DNA of 64,000 nt from Agapanthus africanus (taxonomy: Eukaryota; Streptophyta; Magnoliopsida; Asparagales; Amaryllidaceae). Location of the stretch: assembly GCA_030015575.1 (NCBI GenBank), contig CM057338.1, positions 132,891,546 through 132,955,545 on the forward strand. The letters run 5' to 3'. The translations under genes and the position numbers were made by a program. The notes beneath the pieces were generated by a model. It did not search any database. It was not told where the DNA came from and saw nothing but the letters and a program-made list of their open reading frames with translations. This document shows, piece by piece, positions 21,777 through 33,230 of the stretch (position 1 is the stretch's first letter; each line of letters opens with the position of its first letter).

Positions 21777-22091
21777 GTTCATGCACATATTTAGTTAGAA
21801 TTAAATATATGTTGTTGCTTAAAAAGAAAGTAGGCTTTTCAGATGGGCTGTAGAGAATAAGAATAATGGATTTGGGTTAAATATTTATGAAAGAAAAAAT
21901 AAGAATGAGAAGTTAAAAACTTAAATATAAGAAAAAGAAATTGTACCTAGAAAAAAAATACATAATAGATTGAGGAATAAAATAATAATAAATTCAGGAG
22001 AAAACAGAAAATACCAAGTACAAATAAATACGGTATATTATTGAAGAGGGATAATACAAATGTATAAAGATTTTGGGGTCGTTACATTAGG

Positions 22092-23132
22092 TCCTTGAGT
22101 CAGCTGTTTCTGCCTTTGGAACGGTCTCTGCGGAGGCTTCTGAATATCATCCCTTGTACGAAGTTTCGACGGACAAGCACCAACTGCGTGATCAGCCGCT
22201 CCACAAACCAAACAAAGTCCCAGCCTTCTTCGACAATCCTTCTGCACGTGCCCAGGTAAACGGCAGTAGTCACAAATCACGCTCCTTCTTCGATCAACAA
22301 TCACAGGCTTCTTCATGGGTGCTACACCACGACGGTCCACTGGAATACCCTTGCAACCATGAGCTCGGTTAGGTACAAATGCGGGCTTCCTGGCCGCAAC
22401 TGCTGTCTGCTGCAAGCTCCCTTTCATCCCAGATAAACTCTGTTGTTCCCGAGCTGCCGTAAGAACCTGTGAGAAAGTGGTCAAACCCAGGGAGACAATC
22501 TGCTTCTGGATGTCCACATCCAAACTGCGTATGAACCTTCGTGTCCTGTCTGCCTCGTTGGCGACTAAAGGTCCAGCGAATCTGCTGAGTCTCGTCCACT
22601 CTGCTGCATGCATGTCCACGGGTGCTCCATTCTGCCTTAGCCCAATAAACTTCTCTTCTATTTCCTCCCGTGCAGTCCGTGGGAAGAACTTCTCCAGGAA
22701 ACTCTTAGAAAAATCCGCCCACTTGATCGGCTTGGGCAAGCGGGTCTCCACCACAAGCCACCATTCTCGGACGTAGTCCACTAGCTGAATGCGTACCACA
22801 TCAACTCTTTTGTCATCTGGAATCTTTGCCGCAATCAGCAAATTCTCCGTGTCAACTAGCCACTGCTCGGCTGGCAACGGCTCGTCCAAACCAGTGAATG
22901 TAGACGGACCCAAACGTCTGAAATCTGCCACGGTCCCTACTCGGTCAACTGGTTTAGCTCCAGCGTTGTTTACAGACTGCTGAACGATCTGCAAAGCTTC
23001 CTGAAATGAATCTACTTGTTGCTGGATCAGCTCAGTCTGCCTCTTTTGATTCTCCAGCATTCCTCTTATCACTCCAAGCATGGCGGCTTCGTCCACATGC
23101 CTTTGGTACGTCTTGAAATTCTTATCTTCCAT
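22092..23132 (-). CDS. Element D Gag
   Basis: About 345 residues from the ATG at 23132. The frame runs on into F beyond the junction at 22091, which is not part of the original protein. N-terminal residues 1-50 are Gln/Glu-rich and coiled-coil-like. A retrotransposon Gag core follows (FTGLDEPLPAEQWLVDTE, WWLVVETRLPKPIKWADFSK, FLEKFFPRTAREEIEEKF, FAGPLVANEADRTRRFIRSL). A basic linker and two zinc knuckles (CDYCRLPGHVQKDC, CLVCGAADHAVGAC) come next. It would form the capsid-like particle and bind genomic RNA. Element F separates it from pol, so read-through to pol is lost in this copy. Confidence 0.92.
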
Positions 23133-23505
23133 ATCCCTGAAATCAAAACACCCAACATTAGCATGATGATAGATTCAATATATAGATCAAGGCTAGAACT
23201 CTAAGATACTTAAATAGAGTACCGCATTGTAACTATGCCGCGGTATCATAGCCACAATTACTTAACTCCACCCAAGTCGCCTAAGTCCTAGAGATAGCAA
23301 GGAATCAGGTTTTCCAAGTTGATATGCAAAGGAAGTTTGCATATCGTAAAAGATATAATCGGAAGAATGTGATTCAAGGATGGTAAACGGCAAGGTGGCA
23401 GGATATGTTTCCTAACACGGGCATTCTGATTAATGTATTGGGTACAATACCCAACTACAAAAGAATCAACCCAACTAACCTATGGCTCTGATACCAAAAG
23501 AACCA
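23133..23505 (-). promoter_or_regulatory. Element D leader with tRNA-Met primer binding site
   Basis: TTGGTATCAGAGCCATAGG on the minus strand (23479-23497) lies eight bases inside the 5' LTR end and is a textbook initiator tRNA-Met primer site. The rest up to gag is a non-coding leader that resembles the leader of element A. Confidence 0.88.
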
Positions 23506-26324
23506 TGTCACGCCCCGCTTCCCAGAGTACGCTAGATTGGGCACGTGACATAGCCAACCATACTACCTATGGGTAGGAAGTATCCATCCACAGTCACATT
23601 ACGGCTGAAGTGATACCAAGAACAAGATAAAACTATCTAAAACATGTCCATAATCCAGAATAACAGGAGTCAATAATAAATAAATGCGGAAGCAAATGAT
23701 CCAATACAAATAACTGAAAAGTGTGTCCCATAATGCGGGCTCACATCAGGAAATGAATGCAGGAAATAAAACTAACTACTATTGAACTCACAGCTCAGCC
23801 TGCTGGCTGAAGTACTCCTGCTCGGACTGCAACAGCGGTACGGAATCTGGGCCATGCAAAACCCAGACGTCAGCGCGTCATGTCAATAAGTAATATAATA
23901 TGAACAATGTAACAGGCAATGCAAAATAGACATGAATAAAGCAATAATGTGAAACAAGCAGTGCAGGGTAGTGTGCAGTGGGTAACTAAACTGTTCTATC
24001 AGGTTTTCTATTCTAAAGTATTTGAAATCAATTGATGAATCATCGATGTAACTCAATAGTATCCCGTGCATGCCCGGGACCACGGTCAAGGTTCTCGGGG
24101 CTGAATCCGAGACGTGCCGCTAGGCAGTAACAAATAGCAGGATGGGCGAGTGATGTCGGCATCATCACTCCGGGGCTGGCCTAGCCCGTAAGACTGATCA
24201 GAACAGGTATCAAACTGTTGAGTTACAAGTCGGTTTCACCTTTGATTTCCCCATACCCCCAAGTTATGTATGTCAGGTCAGGTATTCAGTAATCAAGAAA
24301 CTAATGCCAACACAGGATCAGGTAAAAACAGGTTTGTCTGGATAGACAACAGGAACAGTCCATGAGGACTACATGTCAGGTTTGTTGGCATTAGACACAA
24401 GATCAGGTAACAGGTACGCTAGATTGGTACATCAGGTCAAGTCAACAGTATACGGTACCATGTCAGGTGTATCAATATATATAAATGTGTAGCCATGTCA
24501 GGTCAAGATGTAAACACTATCGTGGGTGTACTCACGATCAGATATATAATCAAACACGGGTATTAACAACATGAAATAAGCAATGAATTAAATAATAAGC
24601 ATGTTTCATTCCATCACAAGAGTGCAGTAATACAATGTAGTCGTTTAGTCATGTTAACAGGTTTAAGCACCCTTAGCGGTGCAATAAATTATGTAACGGT
24701 TCAATACAGTTATTTCAGGTTAAATGCATGCGAGTGTCCGAATGTAACAAAACTATAGGGATATTTGCTACCAGTTATTTTAACAGTAAAATGTGATTGA
24801 ACAGGTAGACTTGATTATTGGGTTCAAATTGGCAAACTGTAAATTCCATTTTTAATAGTAAAATGATATAATACAACATTGTAACTGAAATGGGAAAACG
24901 ATTTTACCAAGCTAATTTTACAGGTTTAGGGTGTCAATACATATATAAATATACTGTATAGCATGTAGCAAGGGGTACTTGCCTCGACGGATCGTGAACC
25001 GGGAAAACGGAATATATCGTCGGCGGGGAAACTCGCGACGGACGCACGGTTCACGGATTGAACCCAAACAACGAACCAAAGAACCACACGGGTCAGAGTA
25101 CTCTGCTGGATTGTCGGGACACGTCACCGGCACGGCCGGATTCCGGCGAACAGCGACTACAAATTCCAGAATTTAATGAACAGCCAAAAGAGAAACAGGA
25201 AGAAGGAATGGAAGGAGGAAGAGGAAAGATAACTTACTGGTGATCCAGAGGGTGTGACGGCGGTGAGATCGACGGCGGTGAGGCGCCGGCGAGGAGGTCA
25301 CAGCGGTTAGGGTTAGGGCTCGGGTATGGAACGTTGGTGCAGGGAAAGGAAAACGGAGAGGGAGAAGAGATGGTCGGGGGTGCTGGAGTGTGGAGGTGGT
25401 GAGGAGGGTGCTGGTGGTGGCGCGGATGGCGACGACGAGAGGCCGCCGGCGATGGGCTGTGAGGGTGGAGGCTCGGGTAAACAAAAGAAGAAGGAGGAGA
25501 TGGCGAGGAGAGGGAGACTCGGGTGAGGGCGAGGAGACGACGAGGCCGGCGAGGGTGGTGCCGGCGTTGAGCTGCGGCGGCGAGGGGCACGCGGCCGGGG
25601 GTTCTCGTGGGGTTGGGTTTCTCAGGAGGTCTTCTGAGTTTTCTGTTCTCGTGATGAGGAAAGAAAAATGAAGGGGAAAATAATATAAGAGAGAGAGAGA
25701 TTTGAGGGGGAGAGAGAAAGAGAGACGGTGAGGGATAGAGAGAGAGAGAGAAGGGTAGGGGCCCACGGACAATTATCAGCCTCGCGATTGGCTGAGAAAG
25801 AAAGTTGCAAGGATTTATACTGTTCATCAAAATATTTATTCTGTTAAAAGTATTCTGATTTGTTAATGTTAACGAAATATATAAGGTTTTAAAGATTATA
25901 GAAATTTAGGATTTTGGCGCTAAATAAAACATTTCCAAATCGCGCCTGGGTCGGGTCCAAAAATTCAAAATTTAAATAATAGGATTTTAAGCGGGTTCCA
26001 AATTTTAAAATGAGGTGTTTTATGATTAAAAAGCATACCCCCAAGACGGACACCTGTACGAGCGTGTAGCCGTCCAAACTCGCCCGTTTCACCGAACAGG
26101 ACGAGAACTTGATGCACGGACGCTACCACAAGGCTAGGGGTGTCGAGTAGACCAAGATAGATATTTTTAATTTTATTTTAGATGCCAAAATTTGTTATAT
26201 GCAGAAATGACTATGCCAGATAAAATTTTACAGTAAGTGACAAACAGGCAGGCTAAATGAACTGAGTACCACATTAATGCTCAAACAGTAACAGAAATTA
26301 GTAGTATTGGGCTCAGGTGTTACA
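23506..26324 (-). repeat. 5' LTR of element D
   Basis: Partner of 9070-11899 (2819 against 2830 bp; the length difference is mostly in the GA/CT microsatellite near 25735-25755). It has the TATA box at 25813-25820, the CT-rich leader 25770-25170, the telo-like motif near 25306-25318, and the inverted pair CTAATGCCAAC / GTTGGCATTAG near 24301 and 24384. Confidence 0.92.
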
Positions 26325-26346
26325 TAATGTATCTCACTGTCTAATC

Positions 26347-26895
26347 ATGACTCTTTCTTTTCAAGCCATGGCGCACCCTGGAGCAGCGCCGCCTCTAGAT
26401 GAGGACACGTGGTCGTGCGTTTCCTTGGACTGCATGCTGGTGAGTTCAGATGAAGAGATTCACGGTCCAAAGGTGATTTTCGGAAACCGCGATTCCGAGG
26501 GTGAGGGATTCGCAGCCCCAGAAGTCGACATGATCGGCGACTCTGACGACGAAGAAGAGGACCCCGAAGAAAATCCAATAGGGGAAGAAGACCTCGAAGA
26601 AGACCCAATAGAGGAAGATTCCGAGAAGGACCAGATAGAAGAAAATCTAGGAGGGGAAAATCTTGAGGAGAATCCAGCGGTAGGAAATCACGTCGAAGAA
26701 GATCCAGAAGAGGCGAATCACGAGGACGCATACCATGATGAAGAATCTCCAGTCGAGGAAGAAGGACCAGAAGAACAAAACCCCGCGGCAGGAGAACCTC
26801 CAGTGGCGATCCCTGTGAGGCACTATGGAAATGGACGCCCTTATCTGAGCGCACGAGTCTACCGTAACCTGCTGAACTCGCATAACCGCGACTGA
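26347..26895 (+). CDS. Acidic protein of element C, unknown function
   Basis: It has 182 residues from the ATG at 26347; a second in-frame ATG at 26368 starts MAHPGAAPPLDEDTW and may be the true start. Residues from about 70 to 150 are a run of Glu/Asp-rich near-repeats (EEDPEENPIGEEDLEEDPIE, then EDSEKDQIEENLGGENLEEN). A non-acidic tail contains HYGNGRPYLSARVYRNLL. I recognise no domain. It is the second gene of C, in the place where pol would be, and is uninterrupted. The start lies just after the right target duplication of D, so D entered directly upstream of it. It could be an accessory protein of this non-autonomous family or a captured host piece. Confidence 0.65.
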   Translation: MTLSFQAMAHPGAAPPLDEDTWSCVSLDCMLVSSDEEIHGPKVIFGNRDSEGEGFAAPEVDMIGDSDDEEEDPEENPIGEEDLEEDPIEEDSEKDQIEENLGGENLEENPAVGNHVEEDPEEANHEDAYHDEESPVEEEGPEEQNPAAGEPPVAIPVRHYGNGRPYLSARVYRNLLNSHNRD

Positions 26896-27874
26896 CGTGA
26901 TCTAGTTTTTGTCTCCTCTGGCCAAATAAATCTATGTATAGTTTAGAGCCATCGTTTACTTTTCGAGAATGCCTTGTTTAGAATTTTCTGGAATGAAATA
27001 AAATTTCTGAGTTCGCCAATATTTTGATTTTTGGTCCACATGATGCTTTGACTGTTTCCCCTATACATTTCTTTTCCTCCTGAGATTCATTACTGTCCTT
27101 CACTCCTGCATCTTGTGTTCTTTTGACCCTCGCTTAGATTAAAAAGTGCCGCACCCTGATCTTTTGAATGGGCCTTACTCTATTGTAACCCCTACCCTGA
27201 CTAGCCCTTATACATCAGTAGTGCTTCCTTTTATTACATTTAAGGACATCATTATTCGAAAATTTAGTTTTCATTATTTCGTATTTATCGAAAAATTGTG
27301 TGTTTTTTACTACTTCCATTTTACCCATTTTAAATGCTCTACTATTCCTCACATTTTCAATAGCGCAACCATATATCGCGCATTTTACTTTGCTCTATGT
27401 CTCTTAGTTTCACCACTTGGGTTTCTAAGTTATTTTAAATCGTTTGATCGATACAGTTATTCTAAAATACTTTGGCCTATCGACAATCCTTCACTATTTT
27501 ATTATTGTTACTTTATTTTTCCCGGGTATTGTGCTTATAGGTTGCTATTATAAAGGGTTATGCCTAATGCCATCATTTTAGCTGCCCTATTTTGGTATAC
27601 GTATGTATGCACATATTTAGGATTTCGACTTTATCTATCATGCCTCGAATGTTATTGTTCGTTATTGCTATTTTTATTCTCTTGTACATATAGTTCGCCC
27701 TTATAGTTGATTCTGCCTTATACTTACTTAGACCCTCGATTTTTTTTCTTTTTAACTGTTTTAAGTAAACCACTTTATGTGAGTGTTCGAGCTCATAGCT
27801 TTTCGCATGTTATTTTATATAGTTTATCGCTTGTTTTAAATTTCGAGGAAGAAATTTTTGTAAGGGTGGTATGA
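26896..27874 (+). other. Element C 3' untranslated region and polypurine tract
   Basis: AT-rich and non-coding; the 135-codon frame at 27146-27553 is low-complexity and not convincing. CAATAAATC at about 26923 and GAAATAAAATTT near 26994 are possible polyadenylation signals. It ends with TTTCGAGGAAGAAATTTTTG and GTAAGGGTGGTATGA directly before the 3' LTR, a typical Ty3/gypsy plus-strand primer. Confidence 0.7.
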
Positions 27875-30800
27875 TGTAATACCCAGTTCTTTTGCGCACC
27901 AATATCCGTATTTTTATAAAATGCTACATACGAAATTTAATTATTTATATTTATAATTATTTTTTTGTTTTATGTTTAAAACCCTAACCCTAATTTATCT
28001 AAACCCTTTTTACTTCCTCCCTTTTTAATTATTTTCCCTAAACTAACCCAGCCCACTCCTTATATCGTTTTCCATTTTATTCCCAAGCCCGGCCCAATTC
28101 TCTAATTCCATTTAATTATTTCCCTACTTCCCAAGCCCGGCCCAATTCTCTAATTCCATTTAATTATTTCCCTACTCCCCGGCCCAGCCCTTGCACCTCC
28201 AAGCCCGCATCCATACACCCGTGCCAACCCGACCCGACCCGCTCGCTTTACCTTCTTCCCCACGTCACTCCTTTTCCCGCTCCTTTTCTTTCTCTTTTCT
28301 CTCCGAGTACCCCACATCGCCCACGCCACCGCATCGTCGCCAACGTCCCCGCCTTCGAACCCACGATCGCGCGCGCCCTCTCGAGCTCCTCAAGCTCACC
28401 CTCATCCCCCTCTCTCATCTCTCCTTAACTCCTCTCCCCTCTCAAAAGAAAAATTCCCAGCTTCATTCCATTACAACCCACCGCCGAGCCCCCCCTGAAC
28501 GCCTTCTCGTCGCCGACGATCACCCGCTCCCATCGCGCCGCCGGCCACCTCGTCGACTCCTCTGCAGCCTCAACGACCCCTCTACTTCATCACCATCACC
28601 ACCAAGCGTCGAGCCCTGCACACCCCTCGCCTGCACCCCTAGCTCCCATTGCCGGAGCTCTCGCCGCCTGAAACCCTGGCCGGCGCGCCCTATCGCCGCT
28701 GCACTCACCCCACGACAGAGCCCCTCCAACGCCACCCGCACGAGATTCGCGCCTCTCCCCAGATACTGTGGCCATCCCTCGACAACTATCACTCATCCTT
28801 CTCCTCACCCTCATCCCCACAACCACCACCACAACGCCGTCGAGGCCACCACCAACCACGACGAACTCTTCTCACCTCCCTACCTCCAGCTCTCGCCAAC
28901 ACCGACGAGAACCCACGTCCCCGTCGCGACCGCCACAGCCCATCAAACAGGAACCCAACGCCAAGCCCCTGCTCTCATCACTGCACCGTCTCCGGAGCTC
29001 CGATCCCGTCAGCCCCAACCCTCGTCCTCATCCTTGCAGCACTAGTGATCACCTCCACTCTCTGGTGCTTCAACTCTCCATCATCTACAAACAACAACAC
29101 CACCTCTGTTTCATGTGACCAAAGAGTCATCACCATCAATGGGTAGAGGAGAATTCTCATCTCTGGCTCCATTCACTACCCTAGGAGCACCCCTGAGATG
29201 TGGCCTGACCTTATTCAAAAAAAAACCTAAGGATGGAGGCTTGGATGTCATACAAACTTATGTGTTTTAGGATGGGCATGAGCCTTCTCCTGGTCAGCAT
29301 TACTTTGAGGGGAGATATGATTTAGTTCAGTTCATCAAGCTAGTGAAGGAAGCTGGACTCTATGTTCATCTCAGATTAGGCCCTTACATTTGTGCAGAAT
29401 GGAATTTTGCCCGTCGCAACGCCAGCGCATGTCCGTAGCACCCACCGAGCCATCAAGTCCAAGAACCAAGCTCCACCGAGACCAACTCTTATCGTGCTCG
29501 AGTTGTGATCGCGTCGTTGCCGCTGCCGTAGCCGTGGTTCACCACCGTGCCGTTCGCTGCTGTCATATCACCAATCGTCGTCGTCAGGCAAGTTTAATAC
29601 TTGCTTCATGCTACTTTTTATATTACAATTCTAGTTACCAAAAATCCCCGCATATACTTTCGTTTAAATTGCTATAAGTTAAGTGTTCGATGTAAACCAT
29701 GACCTACAAACCCAGTTAAATTGACGGCAATAAATAACATTGAGTGGCCCGAGTTATAACGAATACTCCGTAAGATTTTGGTTAAAAATAAGGTCGTTTG
29801 CTCACGTAAAATGGTGTCCCGATTTCTATCGTAAAACCTGAAAATTTACGGACATGCTGAACCGTAAAATTTATAATAACTTGTGGACAAACCGGATTTT
29901 AGCGTTCAATGGCTCGTATCGATGCTAACTGTTTAACCTACTATATTATATTGTTGATCACTGAATTTTAATAAACTATGATAGAGTTAACTGCGGTGGA
30001 TTACGATTCTGGACTGCAGTCCAGAACGGAAATCCCGATTAACCCCTGTTTCTTATCCCCTGTATATTCCTGTTAAATTGTGAGAATGCGTGGAACCCTA
30101 TGCTGTTATGTAGAGAATTGAATTAGCTTTCTTCCTCCACTTTCACACTGGATTCCTCAACCGTTTGATATTTTTAACTCATTTTATAATGTCGACACGT
30201 CTTGCTGAATTCTGCAGAGGCAGATTCTACACATCGAGTATAACCTGCCCATAACTCCTTGTCGATATAACATATAATGGATCGGCCAATTGAGCTGGAA
30301 ACTTAACTGATAACCCTAAGTATTGTTCAACTATAGCGTCGCCTAAATACGATCCCAACTAGGATTAAAATGCGTTACGAAACGAACTTTCGATTCTGAA
30401 ACCGGATTTCCAGCAGTGAACGCTTAAAATGAAATGGCCATATATAGTGATCCTGAAACCCGATTAACGTGAAACTAATTTTGATGGATAGATAAGTAAA
30501 CATACCTCTTACCTCCTTTTTATTTTTTCGATAAATTTTGCATGTATGATTTATGATAAATTATGCAAGTGGTAGGACACCGACTGATGATATCTTAATC
30601 ATGCCTTAATTACTGTATTCTCATCACATTACATATATGTCATTGCATTGGTAACCTAGTGATCATATGCATTACCCAGTGTTAAGTATTAGTGTTTGAT
30701 TGCGGCAAGTACGTTAGTGTTTAAGTATGAATGGATAAGTGAAAGTGACACGTACTTATACACAATCAGCGGACCCTATTGATTTATTGCATTGTCGACG

Positions 30801-31753
30801 TCTGTGGGGCGTGTATAAGTGTGACTATAATTTGTATGGGATGATTATGGAAGCACTTGTATGGGTGTCACAGGTAAGGCACCAAACACTGTCCATTTAT
30901 CTTGGGTATCGGTCGAGACGTGCTTGATGGAGACCCTGTCTTCAGTTCTCGCGTAGACTTGTCATGAACCGACTGGTATTTGAATTTATGCTTGGCGTTT
31001 GATGTAGACCACGGGGTGTAGGGTAGTTTGAGTGTGAGTTCAACAGAATCTCGGGAGTCTCATGCCGGCACATACAGCGATTCTGGAGATATATGGGGAT
31101 ATTACTGATTATTAGCGAGCGACTCGGGCCCGTGTTCCCTTGCCCTTAGGTCCTACCGTTGGGTGGGGGATACTCACGAGTGGTTGACTCTCACACTTGG
31201 ACTGGCGATAGGCTTAGCGACCTGTACAGTGAGACTTAGAGACTGATAGGGTTAGTGACATTGACATGTATTGCTTACTGATTCAACATACCTGCCATAC
31301 TGTTTACTGCTTTACTGTTTGCCTACTCTATTAGATACCTGCATTGGCTACTTCATGTTCACGTCTTTACTCTTTTGATTACTGTTACATATTCATTATT
31401 ACTGCATGAGTTACCATTTGTACCTACATATATATTGCTATCGTGTCACTCTGACGACCTGAGTATGCATGCTCAGAGTGAGAAGTGGATCTAGCTTGGA
31501 CCAGGACCTGACGTACCTCGAGAACATCGCGGACATCTTGATCAGCGACCCAGAGCTATACTTCCTTGATCTCCAACTGGTTAGTTCTTTTGATTTATTT
31601 ACTGCATTTCTCTTTACCTGTGCATTGATTGCTGATTACCACGTAAAGCTAGAAGCCGAAGTGTGACTATGGGGAGATATTTCCTCGACCGTAGGAGCAT
31701 AGCTGGCCTTGTCAACCCCTCGTATTCCGTATTTTGGGAAGCGGGGCGTGACA
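27875..31753 (+). repeat. 3' LTR of element C
   Basis: It begins TGTAATACCCAG and ends GGGGCGTGACA, and is followed by CGTGC. It matches 4052-7927 throughout with about 95% identity in my sample. It carries the same 48-bp duplication (28081-28174), telo-box-like motif, CT-rich leader and beta-galactosidase fragment. Confidence 0.9.
29024..29409 (+). pseudogene. Captured beta-galactosidase (GH35) fragment in the C 3' LTR
   Basis: Second copy of the fragment at 5197-5582, with the same limits. Visible motifs are the signal-peptide-like [16 protein letters not shown], then [50 protein letters not shown] and [10 protein letters not shown]. It keeps a few residues closer to plant enzymes than the 5' copy does (for example PYICAEWNF). 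A broken fragment without the catalytic part. Confidence 0.9.
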
Positions 31754-32455
31754 CGTGCACAACACGACATCAACCCCCAATACGGGGAGAGACGAATCCC
31801 CGACGATCCGCTCACTGCCTCCATGTAGCTCGGGACTTTACCCAACTAAAATCTGTTTGCACGGCTCGTTTGAGCCATGGTAGGGTAGTAATCAAAGCAT
31901 AGTAGGAACCCACACGAGACAAATGGAAATCTCAGGTCGACAGACTAACCTGTACTCATGTCACCTGGGAACTACTATCTGACAATAGGTATAATACCAA
32001 CTAGCATGTTCCCGGCGAGTCCGTCCAATGTACTCATAACCCAATGAGCACATGTATACTATCTTAGGTGACTAACTGACACCAATGGCTTATGAGACCG
32101 ACCACCGCCCCTCGTCGAGGTCTCGATAAGTATACACTATTCTACACCGGAATATCGATGCCCGGTCTCGATACTCCCACGACTAGGGACATTTAAGGAT
32201 GTGCTTATAGACCACCCAGCTCCCACGTATATGATCACCATCATAATGCTGGTAGTCAAGAAAGAATCATATGGGCTCTATCAACATGTAATAGTGATCT
32301 GTAATGCCACCTAATGCTGTACATGATGATAAAGACAAACCAAATAGCATACTATCATCTCGACTAAGACTGTTCTCCCTGTATAAGTCCACTTTCAATC
32401 ATCACAATCGCGTGCCTGTGATTCAATAATTGACTTGAGGGTACTATAGCCAACA
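31754..32455 (-). repeat. Copia B 5' LTR, part on the right side of element C
   Basis: It is collinear with 1880-2581. It starts (minus) TGTTGGCTATAG at 32455 and is cut at CGTGC by element C; the other part is 3696-4051. The base before it on the minus strand is the end of an A pol segment. Confidence 0.88.
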
Positions 32456-33230
32456 TGCTCATCTAGCATATAACCACTCTTGCCGCAACGTTTGCAGTGC
32501 GATCTTCAAGTGTTCTGCATGCTCTTCTTTGCTTCTCGATTAGACCAGAATATCGTCAATAAACATCATTACGAACTAGTCCAAACACGGTGAAAAGATT
32601 CGGTTCATCAAATTCATAAATATTGCCGGTGCGTTAGTAACTCCAAATGGCATCACTAAGTACTCATAATGCCCATATCGAGTTCGGAACGCTGTCTTGC
32701 AAATATCTTCTGATTTCATCCGAACTTGATGATATCCGGATCGTAAATCCAGCTTCGAGAATACCCTCGCGCCACTGAGTTGATCGAATAATTCGCCGAT
32801 GCGAGGGATTGGGTACTTGTTCTTAATAGTCACTGGATTTAATTCTCGATAGGCAACGCACATCCTCCGTATGCCATCTTTCTTTTTGACTAGAAGAACT
32901 GGAGCTTCCTGTGAATTTCTGCTGCGAATTCAGCCCTTCTCAAATAATTCGGCGACCTGTTTCTTGACTTCTTCTAGTTCCACCGGTGCCATCGGATAAT
33001 AAGCCTTCGAAATTGGCGCTGCTACAGGAATAAGATCAATCGCAAACTCCACATCTCGTTTAGACGGTAAACTCGAGATGTCCTTGAACACATCCATAAA
33101 ATCCCGAACTGCTATCAGCGCTTCATCTGCAACTTGTTTACGAACCTCACCTTTCAGTAAACGGTTTCCTTCATCATGAATTTGCAAGTTTGTTCTATGA
33201 CTTGTGGGTTATCAGCCCACCACTCTTCCA
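32456..33230 (-). pseudogene. Element A pol, upstream part of reverse transcriptase
   Basis: The minus strand reads [55 protein letters not shown] and [16 protein letters not shown], all Ty3/gypsy reverse transcriptase blocks closely matching element D. It continues at 475-1 beyond copia B. Sequence just upstream (about 33115-33200) resembles the RNase H to integrase linker of D, so A is rearranged. Broken, several interruptions; no gag is recognised. Confidence 0.85.

Larger units (their letters stand above)
15348..22086 (-). mobile_element. Element F: non-autonomous LTR element, 3.2-kb LTRs around 336 bp
   Basis: On the minus strand: LTR 22086-18878, internal 18877-18542, LTR 18541-15348. 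TTAGG flanks it (15343-15347 and 22087-22091) inside element D, between gag and protease. LTRs begin TGTAACGACCCC and end with GGACGTGACA or GGGCATGACA. The internal part holds only a primer-site region, a polypurine tract and a tRNA-like half, with no gene. A 370-base LTR sample has about 6 differences, roughly 0.6 million years. One LTR carries a large inversion (18902-20640). It is probably mobilised by Tekay-like enzymes. Confidence 0.9.
18878..22086 (-). repeat. 5' LTR of element F, internally inverted
   Basis: The outer parts (18878-18901 and 20641-22086) match the 3' LTR directly. The part between, 18902-20640, matches 15379-17116 only as reverse complement. Its length (3209 bp) is close to that of the 3' LTR (3194 bp), so little sequence was gained or lost. 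Confidence 0.88.
9070..26324 (-). mobile_element. Element D: Tekay-like chromovirus, nearly whole layout, hosts element F
   Basis: On the minus strand: 5' LTR 26324-23506, primer site, gag, [element F], protease-reverse transcriptase-RNase H-integrase-chromodomain, polypurine tract, 3' LTR 11899-9070. TAATG flanks both ends (9065-9069, 26325-26329). Without F the element is about 10.5 kb. In a 410-base LTR sample I count 9 differences, roughly 0.9 million years at 1.3e-8. gag is open; pol has a few breaks (about three or four). The chromodomain-like tail and the tRNA-Met primer site place it with the Tekay/Del chromoviruses. Confidence 0.93.
4052..31753 (+). mobile_element. Element C: non-autonomous Ty3/gypsy-like LTR element with 3.9-kb LTRs, hosts element D
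   Basis: It is a complete insertion: 5' LTR 4052-7927, internal 7928-9069 and 26330-27874, 3' LTR 27875-31753. Both ends are flanked by CGTGC (4047-4051 and 31754-31758), where the copia B LTR is cut and rejoined. The internal region without element D is only about 2.7 kb. It has a tRNA-Met type primer site, a zinc-knuckle ORF, an acidic ORF and a polypurine tract, and I see no protease, reverse transcriptase or integrase. It must have used enzymes of a relative. A 240-base sample of the LTRs shows about 13 differences, roughly 2 million years. It looks structurally whole for a non-autonomous element. Confidence 0.9.
476..32455 (-). mobile_element. Element B: Ty1/copia element with 2.1-kb LTRs, broken, split by element C
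   Basis: On the minus strand B runs from the 5' LTR (32455 to 31754, then 4051 to about 3696 on the far side of element C), through a shortened internal remnant (about 3695-2582), to the 3' LTR (2581-476). The LTR starts TGTTGGCTATAG and is preceded by the copia polypurine tract GCAAGTGGGAGA. Element G in the right half has the same LTR family and the same LTR length (2106 bp). In a 130-base stretch I count about 15 differences between the two LTRs, which suggests roughly 4 million years. The coding region is decayed. Confidence 0.85.

Noticed and set aside
27146-27553. 135-codon frame downstream of the acidic ORF in C
   Set aside because: AT-rich, dominated by Phe, Tyr and Ser, no motif; it lies in the 3' untranslated region.
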